From positions 34,717,473 through 34,781,472 of the forward strand of contig NC_063449.1 in the NCBI RefSeq assembly GCF_020379485.1: 64,000 nt of DNA. Reading direction: 5' to 3'. The stretch is from Brassica napus. Taxonomy: Eukaryota > Streptophyta > Magnoliopsida > Brassicales > Brassicaceae. The position numbers and the translations under genes were made by a program. Shown in pieces: positions 23,259-34,755 of this stretch. The first letter of the stretch is position 1. Every line of letters begins with the position of its first letter. The notes below the pieces were generated by a model. That model was not told the origin of the DNA, made no database searches, and saw only the letters and a program-made list of their open reading frames with translations.

Positions 23259-25072
23259 GTAAGCCCCCCAGTTCGTTGAGAGAGATGGAGTTGATCTCAA
23301 TGAATTTTACGAAGAGGGTTTATAAGAAAATGGACTCAACGCTGAGTCGACACGTCAACTCCGCGAGGAGAGAGATATGAGCGACTGCGAGAGATCGATC
23401 TGCACCGAGTCGAGTGACCGCAAGAGAGATATGAGCGACTGCGAGAGATTGATCTGCGCCGAATAACCGCAAGAGTGCGAGTCGACTGTTTTCGAGACGA
23501 TTCATCGTGAAGCCATGATGGATACATCAAATATGGATACACCTCAGCGAGTCCTTGTTGCTGAGTCGACACGTCAACTCCGCGAGGAGTGAGAGATCTA
23601 AACGACTGCGAGAGACCGATATGCGCCGAGTAACCACGAGAGATTGAGTCGAGCGACTGCGAGGGAACGACGCAGACAATTATCATGAATGGGCCGTCAT
23701 GTTTAGGTTGTCATAGATGAAGTGTCATAGACGGACCGTCTTGGGCGAGCTGTCATCGACATACTTCTGATTCCGATCAGACTTCTTACTCTGGGATGAT
23801 TGCACGAATGATCTGTGAGGACAGTGTTCTGAACCATCGGAGCAAGTTGCCATGGATGAAGTGTCAATCGACACACTGCCATAGACAAGTCGTCGTAGAC
23901 ATCATCATGAACGTACCGCCATGAGCGAACCATCACAATCAAATCGCCACGGGTGGACGTGTCTTCGCACAATCAAATCATCACGGGTGGACGTGTCTTC
24001 GCACAATCAAATCGTCACGGGTGGACGTGTCTTCGCGGTATCACGTCATGCTCGAGACTTGCGAGCAATCTGAGTGACTGCAAGAGAGCGATCCGAGCCG
24101 AGTGACTTCGAGAGAGCGAGTCGAGTGACCGCAAGGGAGCGAGTCGAGTGACCGCAAAGAGTGCGAGTCGAGTGACCGCAAGAGTGCGAGTCGAGTGACC
24201 GCAAGAGTGCGAGTCGAGTGACCGCAAGGAGCGAGTCGAGTGACCGTAAGAGTGCGAGTCGAGTGACCGCAAGAGTTACAAGTCGAGTGACCGCGAGAAA
24301 GAGATCTGAGCAACTGCGAGTCGTGCGGTGGGTCAACTCGAGAGTGCCAGTTGGCCTTCGACGATTCGCTGAATTCTACTTTGTATATTGGGTTTAAACG
24401 ATTTGGATTTGGCAATTTGGTCGATGTCTTGAATTAAACCGGAGAGTCGATGACTCGGTCTTATCAAATTTTGACACATCATGCCGTCAGTTCGAGTCCT
24501 CGATAACAGTTTAAATTTTCGAGTTTCGAAGATAATCGTTTATATTTTCGAGCAACAACGGTTTTCACTCGATCTTGAAGTAATCCTAAAATGTTAGGTT
24601 GGCCAAGCCCGAATTTAGAGGATTATAAGATGATTGAAAGTTGTCGTCTCGATCGCATGGGTCTGGACCGCGATACGACCGAAAATCCCTCGAGTATGTG
24701 TCTGATCAGGACATGCTCGTTAGTGGGTGCAAGTGCTAGTACGTTTGTCCGAGAGACAAGGCCGTGCTCGTGCGTAAGCATCGCTCAAAACAATTCGCGC
24801 TCCTACATGTTGGGAGATTGTTTTGTTATGTGACCGTGACCGTGAGAGCGAGTGAGTGACCGCGAGAGATCGAGCGAAGCGACTGCGAGAGAACGCTCTG
24901 CGCCGAGTGATGACAGAACGATCGAGTGATGACTCTTCGGTCGAGTGAGGACTCGTCGGTCAAGTGAAAACTCGTCGGTCAAGTGAGGACTCGTCGGTCG
25001 AGTGACAACCGAACGGACTCCAGTTCAATCTTCCTCGAAGATACTTTCCCATGCCCCACGGTGGGCGCCAAC
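23259..25072 (-). repeat. Internal segment B, 1814 bp
   Basis: It matches segments C, D and E almost base for base. Three copies of the 34-bp repeat lie near 23930-24035. One base fewer in an A-run near 24590 shortens the antisense open frame compared with other segments. Confidence 0.9.
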
Positions 25073-25800
25073 TGTTTGAACCGAGAACTGTCAACAAACT
25101 AGTGAATAAACGAGACGAGGACTCGTCAGTGGGGTTAAGGGAAGGTCTCATGCTGAGCTTGAACCGGATGGAGATGACGACTCTTCGGTCGAAGTGACGA
25201 CAGAACGGTCGAGTGAAGACTCGTCGGTCGAGTGAGGACTCGTCGGTCGAGTGAGGACTCGTCGGTCGAGTGAGGACTCGTCGGTCGAGTGAGGACTCGT
25301 CGGTCGAGTGAGGACTCGTCGGTCGAGTGAGGACTCGTCGGTCGAGTGAGGACTCGTCGATCGAGTGACGACAGAACGGTCGAGTGAGGACTCGTCGATC
25401 GAATGACGACTCGTCGGTCAAGTGACGAGAGAACGATCTGCGCTTGAATGAACGAGACGAGGACTCGAAGAGAATAAGAAAAAGGTGTTTAATGATTATA
25501 GCTGCACTCGGCGAAGAGTTGCCTACGTACCCCGAAAGGAGATCAAGCCAATCGTAGTTCTACAACAAAGAATCACAAGTGCTTAGGTGAAAGCATGTGG
25601 AGAGATGTTTCTCTCTCTAGAAGTAGAGAGAGATGAATGTGAGCCCAAAAGAGAGTCCAAGAGCCAAGAGTCCCCTCTCAAAGGAGGTTGACTCCTTATT
25701 TATAGAAAGAAGAGGTCTAAGGTTTCCTAGTGACCCCCTTTCAAATGGGCTGAGCCCATTATCTTATAGGCCTTGTTGGAGACAAAGTCCATGTCCAACA
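25073..25800 (-). repeat. LTR 3 (inner type), 728 bp, 19-bp repeat x8
   Basis: It is 57 bp longer than LTR 2, exactly three extra 19-bp units (25211-25365). Confidence 0.9.
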
Positions 25801-27614
25801 GTAAGCCCCCCAGTTCGTTGAGAGAGATGGAGTTGATCTCAATGAATTTTACGAAGAGGGTTTATAAGAAAATGGACTCAGCGCTGAGTCGACACGTCAA
25901 CTCCGCGAGGAGAGAGATATGAGCGACTGCGAGAGATCGATCTGCACCGAGTCGAGTGACCGCAAGAGAGATATGAGCGACTGTGAGAGATCGATCTGCG
26001 CCGAATAACCGCAAGAGTGCGAGTTGACTGTTTTCGACACGATTCATCGTGAAGCCATGATGGATGCATCAAATATGGATACACCTCAGCGAGTCCTTGT
26101 TGCTGAGTCGACACGTCAACTCCGCGAGGAGTGAGAGATCTGAGCGACAGCGAGAGATCGATATGCGTCGAGTAACCACGAGAGATCGAGTCGAGCGACT
26201 GCGAGGGAACGACGCAGACAATTATCATGAATGGGCCGTCATGTTTAGGTTGTCATAGATGAAGTGTCATAGACGGACCGTCTTGGGCGAGCTGTCATCG
26301 ACATACATCTGATTCCGATCAGACTTCTTACTCTGGGATGATTGCACGAACGATCTGTGAGGACAGTGTTCTGAACCATCGGAGCAAGTTGCCATGGATG
26401 AAGTGTCAATCGACACACTGCCAAAGACAAGTCGTCGTAGACATCATCATGAACGTACCGCCATGAGCGAACCATCACAATCAAATCGCCACGGGTGGAC
26501 GTGTCTTCGCACAATCAAATCATCACGGGTGGACGTGTCTTCGCACAATCAAATCGTCACGGGTGGACGTGTCTTCGCGGTATCACGTCATGCTCGAGAC
26601 TTGCGAGCAATCTGAGTGACTGCGAGAGAGCGATCCGAGCCGAGTGACTTCAAGAGAGCGAGTCGAGTGACCGCAAGGGAGCGAGTCGAGTGACCGCAAA
26701 GAGTGCGAGTCGAGTGACCGCAAGAGTGCGAGTCGAGTGACCGCAAGAGTGCGAGTCGAGTGACCGCAAGGAGCGAGTCGAGTGACCGCAAGGAGCGAGT
26801 CGAGTGACCGCAAGAGTTGCAAGTCGAGTGACCGCGAAAAAGAGATCTGAGCAACTGCGAGTCGTGCGGTGGGTCAACTCGAGAGTGCCAGTTGGCCTTC
26901 GACGAGTCGCTGAATTCTACTTTGAATATTGGGTTTAAACGATTTGGATTTGGCAATTTGGTCGATGTCTTGAATTAAACCGGAGAGTCGATGACTCGGT
27001 CTTATCAAATTTTGACACATCATGCCGTCAGTTCGAGTCCTCGATAACAGTTTAAATTTTCGAGTTTCGAAGACAATCGTTTATATTTTCGAGCAACAAC
27101 GGTTTTCACTCGATCTTGAAGTAATCCTAAAAATGTTAGGCTGGCCAAGCCCGACTTTAGAGGATTATAAGATGATTGAAAGTTGTCGTCTCGATCGCAT
27201 GGGTCTGGATCGCGATACGACCGAAAATCCTTCGAGTATGTGTCTGATCAGGACATGCTCGTTAGTGGGTGCAAGTGCTAGTACGTTTGTCCGAGAGACA
27301 AGGCCGTGCTCGCGCGTAAGCATCGCTCAAAACAATTCGCGCTCCTACATGTTGGGAGATTGTTTTGTTATGTGACCGTGACCGTGAAAGCGAGTGAGTG
27401 ACTGCGAGAGATCGAGCGAAGCGACTGCGAGAGAACGCTCTGCGCCGAGTGACGACAGAACGATCGAGTGATGACTCTTCGGTCGAGTGAGGACTCATCG
27501 GTCAAGTGAAGACTCGTCGGTCAAGTGAGGACTCGTCGGTCGAGTGACAACAGAACGGACTCCAGTTCAATCTCCCTCGAAGATACTTCCCCATGTCCCA
27601 CGGTGGGCGCCAAC
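25801..27614 (-). repeat. Internal segment C, 1814 bp
   Basis: It has the polypurine tract at its left end, the primer-binding site at its right end, and three copies of the 34-bp repeat near 26475-26580. One unit of the 22-24 bp repeat near 26790 is a base shorter than in B. Confidence 0.9.
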
Positions 27615-28247
27615 TGTTTGAACCGAGAACTGTCAACAAACTAGTGAATAAACGAGACGAGGACTCGTCAGTGGGGTTAAGGGAAGGTCTCATGCTGAGC
27701 TTGAACCGGATGGAGATGACGACTCTTCCGTCGAAGTGACGACAGAATGGTCGAGTGAGGACTCGTCGGTCGAGTGAGGACTCGTCGGTCGAGTGAGGAC
27801 TCGTCGGTCGAGTGACGACAGAACGGTCGAGTGAGGACTCGTCGATCGAATGACGACTCGTCGGTCAAGTGATGAGAGAACGATCTGCGCTTCAATGAAC
27901 GAGACGAGGACTCGAAGAGAATAAGAAAAAGGTGTTTAATGATTATAGCTGCACCCGGCGAAGAGTTGCCTACGTACCCCGAAAGGGGATCAAGCCAATC
28001 GTAGTTCTACAACAAAGAATCACAAGTGCTTAGGTGAAAGCATGTGAAGAGATGTTTCTCTCTCTAGAAGTAGAGAGAGATGAATGAGAGACCAAAAGAG
28101 AGTCCAAGAGCCAAGAGTCCCCTCTCAAAGGAGGTTGACTCCTTATTTATAGAAAGAAGAGGACTAGGGTTTTCTAGTGACCCCCTTTCAAATGGGCTGA
28201 GCCCATTATCTTATAGGCCTTGTTGGAGACAAAGTCCATGTCCAACA
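27615..28247 (-). repeat. LTR 4 (inner type), 633 bp, 19-bp repeat x3
   Basis: It is 38 bp shorter than LTR 2, exactly two 19-bp units (27755-27815). The adjoining polypurine tract carries an interrupting change (aatcccccag on the plus strand). Confidence 0.9.
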
Positions 28248-30056
28248 GTAAATCCCCCAGTTCGTTGAGAGAGATGGAGTTGATCTCAATGAATTTTACG
28301 AAGAGGGTTTATAAGAAAATGGACTCAGCGCTGAGTCGACACGTCAACTCCGCGAGGAGAGAGATATGAGCGACTGCGAGAGATCGATCTGCACCGAGTC
28401 GAGTGACCGCAAGAGAGATATGAGCGACTGCGAGAGATCGATCTGCGCCGAATAACCGCAAGAGTGCGAGTCGACTGTTTTCGAGACGATTCATCGTGAA
28501 GCCATGATGGATACATCAAATATAGATACACCTCAGCGAGTCCTTGTTGCTGAGTCGACACGTCAACTGCGCGAGGAGTGAGAGATCTGAGCGACTGCGA
28601 GAGATCGATATGCGCCGAGTAACCACGAGAGATCGAGTCAAGCGACTGCGAGGGAACGACGCAGACAATTATCATGAATGGGCCATCATGTTTAGGTTGT
28701 CATAGATGAAGTGTCATAGACGGACCGTCTTGGGCGAGCTGTCATCGACATACTTCTGATTCCGATCAGACTTCTTACTTTGGGATGATTGCACGAACGA
28801 TCTGTGAGGACAGTGTTCTGAACCATCGGAGCAAGTTGCCATGGATGAAGTGTCAATCGACACACTGCCAAAGACAAGTCGTCGTAGACATCATCATGAA
28901 CGTACCGCCATGAGCGAACCATCACAATCAAATCGCCACGGGTGGACGTGTCTTCCCACATTCAAATCATCACGGGTGGACGTGTCTTCGCACAATCAAA
29001 TCGTCACGGGTGGACGTGTCTTCGCGGTATCACGTCATGCTCGAGACTTGCGAGCAATCTGAGTGACTGCGAGAGAGCGATCCGAGCCGAGTGACTTCGA
29101 GAGAGCGAGTCGAGTGACCGCAAGGGAGCGAGTCGAGTGACCGTAAAGAGTGCGAGTCGAGTGACCGCAAGAGTGCGAGTCGAGTGACCGCAAGAGTGCG
29201 AGTCGAGTGACCGCAAAGAGCGAGTCGAGTGACCGTAAGAGTGCGAGTCGAGTGACCGCAAGAGTTGCAAGTCGAGTGACCGCGAGAAAGAGATCTGAGT
29301 AACTGCGAGTCGTGCGGTGGGTCAACTCGAGAGTGCCAGTTGGCCTTCGACGAGTCGCTGAATTCTACTTTGTATATTGGGTTTAAACGATTTGGATTTG
29401 GCAATTTGGTCGATGTCTTGAATTAATCCGGAGAGTCGATGACTCGGTCTTATAAAATTTTGACACATCATGCCGTCAGTTCGAGTCCTCGATAACAGTT
29501 TAAATTTTTGAGTTTCGAAGACAATCGTTTATATTTTCAAGCAACAACGGTTTTCACTCGATCTTGAAGTAATCCTAAAAATGTTAGGTTGGCCAAGCCC
29601 GGCTTTAGAGGATTATATGATGATTGAAAGTTGTCGTCTCGATCGTATGGGTCTGGACCGCGATACGACCGAAAATCCCTCGAGTATGTGTCTGATCAGG
29701 ACATGCTCGTTAGTGGGTGCAAGTGCTAGTAAGTTTGTCCGAGTGACAAGGACGTGCTCGTGCGTAAGCATCGCTCAAAACAATTCGCGCTCCTACATGT
29801 TGGGAGATTGTTTTGTTATGTGACCGTGAGAGCGAGTGAGTGACCGCGAGTGATCGAGCGAAGCGACTACGAGAGAACGCTCTGCGTCGAGTGATGACAG
29901 AACGATCGAGTGATGACTCTTCGGTCGAGTGAGGACTCGTCGGTCAAGTGAAGACTCGTCGGTCAAGTGAGGACTCCTCGGTCGAGTGACAACAGAACGG
30001 ACTCCAGTTCAATCTTCCTCGAAGATACTTCCCCATGCCCCACGGTGGGCGCCAAC
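28248..30056 (-). repeat. Internal segment D, 1809 bp
   Basis: It lacks one gaccgt unit near 29825 compared with its neighbours, which accounts for its 6-bp deficit against the 1815-bp consensus. Confidence 0.9.
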
Positions 30057-30670
30057 TGTTTGAACCGAGAACTGTCAACAAACTAGTGAATAAACGAGAC
30101 GAGGACTCGTCAGTGGGGTTAAGGGAAGGTCTCATGCTGAGCTTGAACCGGATGGAGATGACGACTCTTCGGTCGAAGTGACGACAGAACGGTCGAGTGA
30201 GGACTCGTCGGTCGAGTGAGGACTCGTCGGTCGAGTGACGACAGAACGGTCGAGTGAGGACTCATCGATCGAATGACGACTCGTCGGTCAAGCGACGAGA
30301 GAATGATCTGCGCTTGAATGAACGAGACGAGGACTCGAAGAGAATAAGAAAAAGGTGTTTAATGATTATAGCTGCACCCGGCGAAGAGTTGCCTACGTAC
30401 CCCGAAAGGGGATCAAGCCAATCGTAGTTCTACAACAAAGAATCACAAGTGCTTAGGTGAAAGCATGTGGAGAGATGTTTCTCTCTCTAGAAGTAGAGAG
30501 AGATGAATGAGAGACCAAAAGAGAGTCCAAGAGCCAAGAGTCCCCTCTCAAAGGAGGTTGGCTCCTTATTTATAGAAAGAAGAGGTCTAGGGTTTCCTAG
30601 TGACCCCCTTTCAAATGGGCTGAACCCATTATCTTATAGGCCTTGTTGGAGACAAAGTCCATGTCCAACA
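30057..30670 (-). repeat. LTR 5 (inner type), 614 bp, 19-bp repeat x2
   Basis: It is the shortest LTR: 57 bp below LTR 2, exactly three 19-bp units. Confidence 0.9.
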
Positions 30671-32519
30671 GTAAGCCCCCCAGTTCGTTGAGAGAGATGG
30701 AGCTGATCTCAATGAATTTTACGAAGAGGGTTTATAAGAAAATGGACTCAGCGCTGAGTCGACACGTCATCTCCGCGAGGAGAGAGATATGAGCGACTGC
30801 GAGAGATCGATCTGCACCGAGTCGAGTGACCGCAAGAGAGATATGAGCGACTGCGAGAGATCGATCTGCGCCGAATAACCGCAAGAGTGCGAGTCGACTG
30901 TTTTCGAGACGATTCATCGTGAAGCCATGATGGATACATCAAATATGGATACACCTCAGCGAGTCCTTGTTGCTGAGTCGACACGTCAACTCCGCGAGGA
31001 GTGAGAGATCTGAGCGACTGCGAGAGATCGATATGCGCCGAGTAACCACGAGAGATCGAGTCGAGCGACTGCGAGGGAACGACGCAGACAATTATCATGA
31101 ATGGGCCGTCATGTTTAGGTTGTCATAGATGAAGTGTCATAGACGGACCGTCTTGGGCGAGCTGTCATCGACATACTTCTGATTCTGATCAGACTTCTTA
31201 CTCTGGGATGATTGCACGAACGATCTGTGAGGACAGTGTTCTGAACCATCGGAGCAAGTTGCCATGGATGAAGTGTCAATCGACACACTGCCAAAGACAA
31301 GTCGTCGTAGAAATCATCATGAACGTACCGCCATGAGCGAACCATCACAATCAAATCGCCACGGGTGGACGTGTCTTCGCACAATCAAATCATCACGGGT
31401 GGACGTGTCTTCGCACAATCAAATCATCACGGGTGGACGTGTCTTCGCACAATCAAATCGTCACGGGTGGACGTGTCTTCGCGGTATCACGTCATGCTCG
31501 AGACTTGCGAGCAATCTGAGTGACTGCGAGAGAGCGATCCGAGCCGAGTGACTTCGAGAGAGCGAGTCGAGTGACCGCAAGGGAGCGAGTCGAGTGACCG
31601 TAAAGAGTGCGAGTCGAATGACCGCAAGAGTGCGAGTTGAGTGACCGCAAGAGTGCGAGTCGAGTGACCGCAAGGAGCGAGTCGAGTGACCGTAAGAGTG
31701 CGAGTCGAGTGACCGCAAGAGTTGCAAGTCGAGTGACCGCGAGAAAGAGATCTGAGCAACTGCGAGTCGTGCGGTGGGTCAACTCGAGAGTGCCAGTTGG
31801 CCTTCGACGAGTCGCTGAATTCTACTTTGTATATTGGGTTTAAACGATTTGGATTTGGCAATTTGGTCGATGTCTTGAATTAAACCGGAGAGTCGATGAA
31901 TCGGTCTTATCAAATTTTGACACATCATGCCGTCAGTTCGAGTCCTCGATAACAGTTTAAATTTTCGAGTTTCGAAGACAATCGTTTATATTTTCAAGCA
32001 ACAACGGTTTTCACTCGATCTTGAAGTAATCCTAAAAATGTTAGGTTGGCCAAGCCCGGCTTTAGAGGATTATAAGATGATTGAAAGTTGTCGTCTTGAT
32101 CGCATGGGTCTGGACCGCGATACGACCGAAAATCCCTCGAGTATGTGTCTGATCAGGACATGCTTGTTAGTGGGTGCAAGTGCTAGTACGTTTGTCCGAG
32201 AGACATGGCCGTGCTCGTGCGTAAGCATCGCTCAAAACAATTCGCGCTCCTACATGTTGGGAGATTGTTTTGTTATGTGACCGTGACCGTGAGAGTGAGT
32301 GAGTGACCGCGAGAGATCGAGCGAAGCGACTGCGAGAGAACGCTCTGCGCCGAGTGATGACAGAACGATCGAGTGATGACTCTTCGGTCGAGTGAGGACT
32401 CGTCGGTCAAGTGATGACTCGTCGGTCAAGTGAGGACTCGTCGGTCGAGTGACAACAGAACGGACTCCAGTTCAATCTTCCTCGAAGATACTTCCCCATG
32501 CCCCACGGTGGGCGCCAAC
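30671..32519 (-). repeat. Internal segment E, 1849 bp
   Basis: It has four rather than three copies of the 34-bp repeat (31350-31485), which explains the 34-bp excess over 1815. Confidence 0.9.
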
Positions 32520-33266
32520 TGTTTGAACCGAGAACTATCAACAAACTAGTGAATAAACGAGACGAGGACTCGTCAGTGGGGTTAAGGGAAGGTCTCATGC
32601 TGAGCTTGAACCGGATGGAGATGACGACTCTTCGGTCGAAGTGACGACAGAACGGTCGAGTGAGGACTCGTCGGTCGAGTGAGGACTCGTCGGTCGAGTG
32701 AGGACTCGCTGGTCGAGTGAGGACTCGTCGGTCGAGTGAGGACTCGTCGGTCGAGTGAGGACTCGTCGGTCGAGTGAGGACTCGTCGGTCGAGTTAGGAC
32801 TCGTCGGTCGAGTGAGGACTCGTCGATCGAGTGACGACAGAACGGTCGAGTGAGGACTCGTCGATCGAATGACGACTCGTCGGTCAAGTGACGAGAGAAC
32901 GATCTGCGCTTGAATGAACGAGACGAGGACTCGAAGAGAATAAGAAAAAGGTGTTTAATGATTATAGCTGCAGCCGGCGAAGAGTTGCCTACGTACCCCG
33001 AAAGGAGATCAAGCCAATCGTAGTTCTACAACAAAGAATCACAAGTGCTTAGGTGAAAGCATGTGGAGAGATGTTTCTCTCTCTTGAAGTAGAGAGAGAT
33101 GAATGAGAGACCAAAAGAGAGTCCAAGAGCCAAGAGTCCCCTCTCAAAGGAGGTTGACTCCTTATTTATAGAAAGAAGAGGTCTAGGGTTTCCTAGTGAC
33201 CCCCTTTCAAATGGGCTGAGCCCATTATCTTATAGGCCTTGTTGGAGACAAAGTCCATGTCCAACA
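32520..33266 (-). repeat. LTR 6 (inner type), 747 bp, 19-bp repeat x9
   Basis: It is the longest inner LTR: 76 bp above LTR 2, exactly four 19-bp units (32657-32830). Confidence 0.9.
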
Positions 33267-33638
33267 GTAAGCCCCCCAGTTCGTTGAGAGAGATGGAGTT
33301 GATCTCAATGAATTTTACGAAGAGGGTTTATAAGAAAATGGACTCAGCGCTGAGTCAACACGTCAACTCCGCGAGGAGAGAGATATGAGCGACTGCGAGA
33401 GATCGATCTGCACCGAGTCGAGTGACCGCGAGAGATCGAGCGAAGCGACTGCGAGGGAACGCTCTGCGCCGAGTGACGACAGAACGATCGAGTGACGACT
33501 CTTCGGTCGAGTGAGGACTCGTCGGTCAAGTGATGACTCGTCGGTCAAGTGAGGACTCGTCGGTCGAGTGACAACAGAACGGACTCCAGTTCAATCTTCC
33601 TCGAAGATACTTCCCCATGCCCCACGGTGGGCGCCAAC
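33267..33638 (-). repeat. Internal segment F, deleted to 372 bp
   Basis: Both ends are kept (polypurine tract left, primer-binding site right) but the middle 1.44 kb is gone. The join lies near 33425 inside a gagtgaccgcgagagatcga word found in both flanks of the missing part, as expected of deletion between short repeats. Confidence 0.88.
33619..33636 (-). other. Primer-binding site beside the 5' LTR
   Basis: On the minus strand it reads TGGCGCCCACCGTGGGGC, two bases (GT) after the LTR end. TGGCGCC complements a tRNA 3' end (with CCA). Which tRNA it primes from was not determined. The same site follows LTRs 2-6. Confidence 0.8.
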
Positions 33639-34378
33639 TGTTTTAACCGAGAACTGTCAACAAACTAGTGAATAAACGAGACGAGGACTCCTCAATGGGG
33701 TTAGGAGAAGTCTTTATGCTGAGCTTGAACCGGATGGAGACGACTCGAAGAGAATAAGAAAAAGGGGCGACTGCGAGAGAATGCTCTGCGCCGAGTGACG
33801 ACAGAACGGTCGAGTGACGACTCTTCGGTCGAGTGAGGACTCATTGGTCAAGTGAGGACTCGTCGGTCGAAGTGAGGACTCGTCGGTCGAAGTGAGGATT
33901 CGTCAGTCGAAGTGAGGACTCGTCAGTCAAGTGAAGACTCGTAGTTCGAGTGAGGACTCGTCGGTCGAGTGACGACTCGTCGATGGAGTGACGACTCGTC
34001 GGTCAAGTGGCGAGAGAAAGATCTGCACTTGAATGAACGAGACGAGGACTCGAAGAGAATAAGAAAATGGTGTTTAATGATTATAGCTGGACCCGGTGAA
34101 GGGTTGCCTACGTACCCCGAAAGGAGATCAAGCCAATCGTAGTTCTACAACAAAGGATCACAAGTGCTTAGGTGAAAGCATGTGGAGAGGTGTTTCTCTC
34201 TCTAGAAGTAGAGAGATTGATGAGAGACCAAAAGAGAGTCCAAGAGAGCCAAGAGTCCCCTTTCAAAGGAGGTTGACTCCTTATTTATAGAAAGAAGAGG
34301 TATAGGGTTTCCTAGTGAACCATTTTCAAATGGGCTGAGCCCATTATGACTTGTTGGAGACAAATTCCATGTCCAACA
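33639..34378 (-). repeat. LTR 7 (outer type; 5' LTR of the array), 740 bp
   Basis: It shares the outer-type block and other diagnostic differences with LTR 1: ggacccggtgaagggttgcc, agagagccaagag, and cattatgacttgttgg. It has several more copies of an 18-20 bp gaggactcgtcggtcga-type repeat than LTR 1. Confidence 0.9.
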
Positions 34379-34383
34379 TTACT
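34379..34383. other. Right target-site duplication, TTACT
   Basis: It is identical to 20042-20046 and directly follows the terminal TGTTGG (minus) end of LTR 7. Confidence 0.85.
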
Positions 34384-34608
34384 CCTATCATGCTTATTAC
34401 AGAGGTTTTGCCACAGCTCTCTACAAGACCAAGCAGCGATCTTCTGTCGCAATTTCAGGTAGCTAGTCCTTGTCAAGTCTAGCTCTTTAAGGAACATCAA
34501 GTTAGGAATATCGACCGGTATGCTGTCAGACCCTTGTTTGTGTAATAGACAGTTCTTAAGTAGACTTTTCTTTTTGGTTTTGGAACTACAGCTTTCTCTC
34601 CGTCTCAA
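34384..34608 (-). other. Unrecognised open frame cut by the array
   Basis: The minus frame reads IPNLMFLKELDLTRTSYLKL then ELWQNLCNKHDRS, and runs into the array. Rejoining the flanks across one TTACT would end it as RSNY then stop. I do not recognise the family. It overlaps the upstream region of the BGAL17 gene and may be a gene relic or chance. Confidence 0.3.
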
Positions 34609-34755
34609 AACTCAATGTTTTTGTGATTAGTAGTTCACCCGGTTTTAGGAATTCGATTTGTTTAAACCGGTTTTGATTTTTTCCGGCACGAAATCGACAG
34701 TGGTGCCCTGTTTTGAGACATGTTAGATCAAGCTTACTTTTGTAGAAGAGGGACG

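Larger units (their letters stand above)
20047..34378 (-). mobile_element. Tandem array of a non-coding Gypsy/Tat-like LTR retrotransposon
   Basis: Seven LTRs and six internal segments alternate, all in minus orientation. Each LTR starts TGTTGGAC, has a TATAAATA box about 100 bp in, carries the phrase GGGGTACGTAGGCAAC that I associate with Tat-type elements, and ends GTTCAAACA. Each is followed by GT and then a primer-binding site TGGCGCCCACCGTGGGGC. Each internal segment ends with a GGGGGG polypurine tract. No gag, protease, RT, RNase H or integrase is seen; the open frames are low-complexity products of short tandem repeats. The whole array has a single TTACT target duplication. It must have relied on enzymes from another element. 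Confidence 0.93.

Noticed and set aside
20042..33548. Many Arg/Ser/Leu-rich open frames (60-150 codons) on the minus strand in the array
   Set aside because: They are translations of the 19-, 22-24- and 34-bp tandem repeats in successive frames, with start and stop shifting as repeat number changes. No known domain appears.
20047..34378. CRISPR-like or centromeric satellite array
   Set aside because: The spacing is 2.4-2.6 kb, and the units have LTR ends, primer-binding sites, polypurine tracts and a target-site duplication. The host is a plant.
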